From NCBI GenBank assembly GCA_017521145.1, contig JAFXDR010000169.1, positions 1 through 40,833 on the forward strand: DNA of 40,833 nt. Direction: 5' to 3'. Each line of letters begins with the position of its first letter. The first letter of the stretch is position 1. The notes under the pieces were generated by a model that saw only the letters and a list, made by a program, of their open reading frames with translations, ran no database searches and was not told the DNA's origin. The position numbers and the translations under genes were made by a program. This DNA comes from Akkermansia sp. GTDB lineage: Bacteria; Verrucomicrobiota; Verrucomicrobiia; Verrucomicrobiales; Akkermansiaceae. Positions 40,742 through 40,833 of this stretch are shown here, piece after piece.

Positions 40742-40833
40742 GCAAAATCCAGCCACCGCAAACCGGGGAATTCCCCGTCTCCTCCGCCAGGTGTTTAATC
40801 ACCAGAAAGACGAAAACGAGCGCCCCTCCATCC

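Noticed and set aside
1-40833. tRNA or rRNA genes
   Set aside because: No cloverleaf-like sequence with TTCGA arm and acceptor stem, and no rRNA segment, was recognised by eye in the intergenic regions; a tRNAscan or Infernal run would settle it.

Overview
The window is about 41 kb of chromosome from a Gram-negative, GC-rich bacterium that is most likely a member of Verrucomicrobiota, close to the gut Akkermansia group. The reasons are: a giant surface protein ending in a PEP-CTERM-type tail (VPEP, hydrophobic stretch, CARRRRK) and carrying Chlamydia-Pmp-like GGAI/FxxN repeats; a KDO-pathway gene (kdsD), so LPS is made; two bactofilins; a eukaryote-type UDP-glucose pyrophosphorylase; and few Shine-Dalgarno sequences. 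Species identity is inference. No rRNA, tRNA or CRISPR array was found.

Layout. 1-192 is the end of a gene resembling mfd. 193-8827 is an accessory island: an array of small hairpins joined by ATATCGT, a tyrosine recombinase (431-1450, minus), a divergent promoter region enclosed by a perfect 14-bp inverted repeat, and a 2267-residue autotransporter/Pmp-like protein (1671-8474). Diverged direct repeats (332-376 and 8707-8751) bound it. 8828-20537 is mostly housekeeping: alr, rimO, an SGNH hydrolase, a PhoB-like regulator, an iron alcohol dehydrogenase, a PhoR-like kinase coupled to a membrane phosphoesterase, rpsF, kdsD, efp and a small GGQ-motif release-factor-like protein. 20664-24582 is a surface-related accessory block: two paralogous secreted proteins of unknown function, two glycosyltransferases and a YrbL-like kinase-fold protein. 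24669-29361 holds a SurA-like isomerase, a class V aminotransferase, a hotdog thioesterase, and a Y-family polymerase overlapping a YolD-like gene. 29362-30904 looks acquired: a DUF4143 AAA ATPase with a strong Shine-Dalgarno, three 32-bp tandem repeats over its promoter, and a second set of hairpins. 30905-40706 returns to core genes: UDP-glucose pyrophosphorylase, an ankyrin lipoprotein with a NimA-like flavoprotein, a short UvrA lacking the insertion domain downstream of two bactofilins, an operon of a 56-residue membrane protein with icd and ubiE/menG, and a YcxB-like membrane protein.

The most general observation concerns promoters. For about ten genes a sigma70-type promoter (TTGnnn, 17 bp, TAnnnT) ends only 6 to 11 bases before the start codon, so transcription should begin at or just before the start codon. 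This predicts widespread leaderless mRNAs and fits the lack of Shine-Dalgarno sequences. The most mobile-looking features are the recombinase/inverted-repeat/giant-surface-protein island, a candidate phase-variable locus, and the DUF4143 locus.
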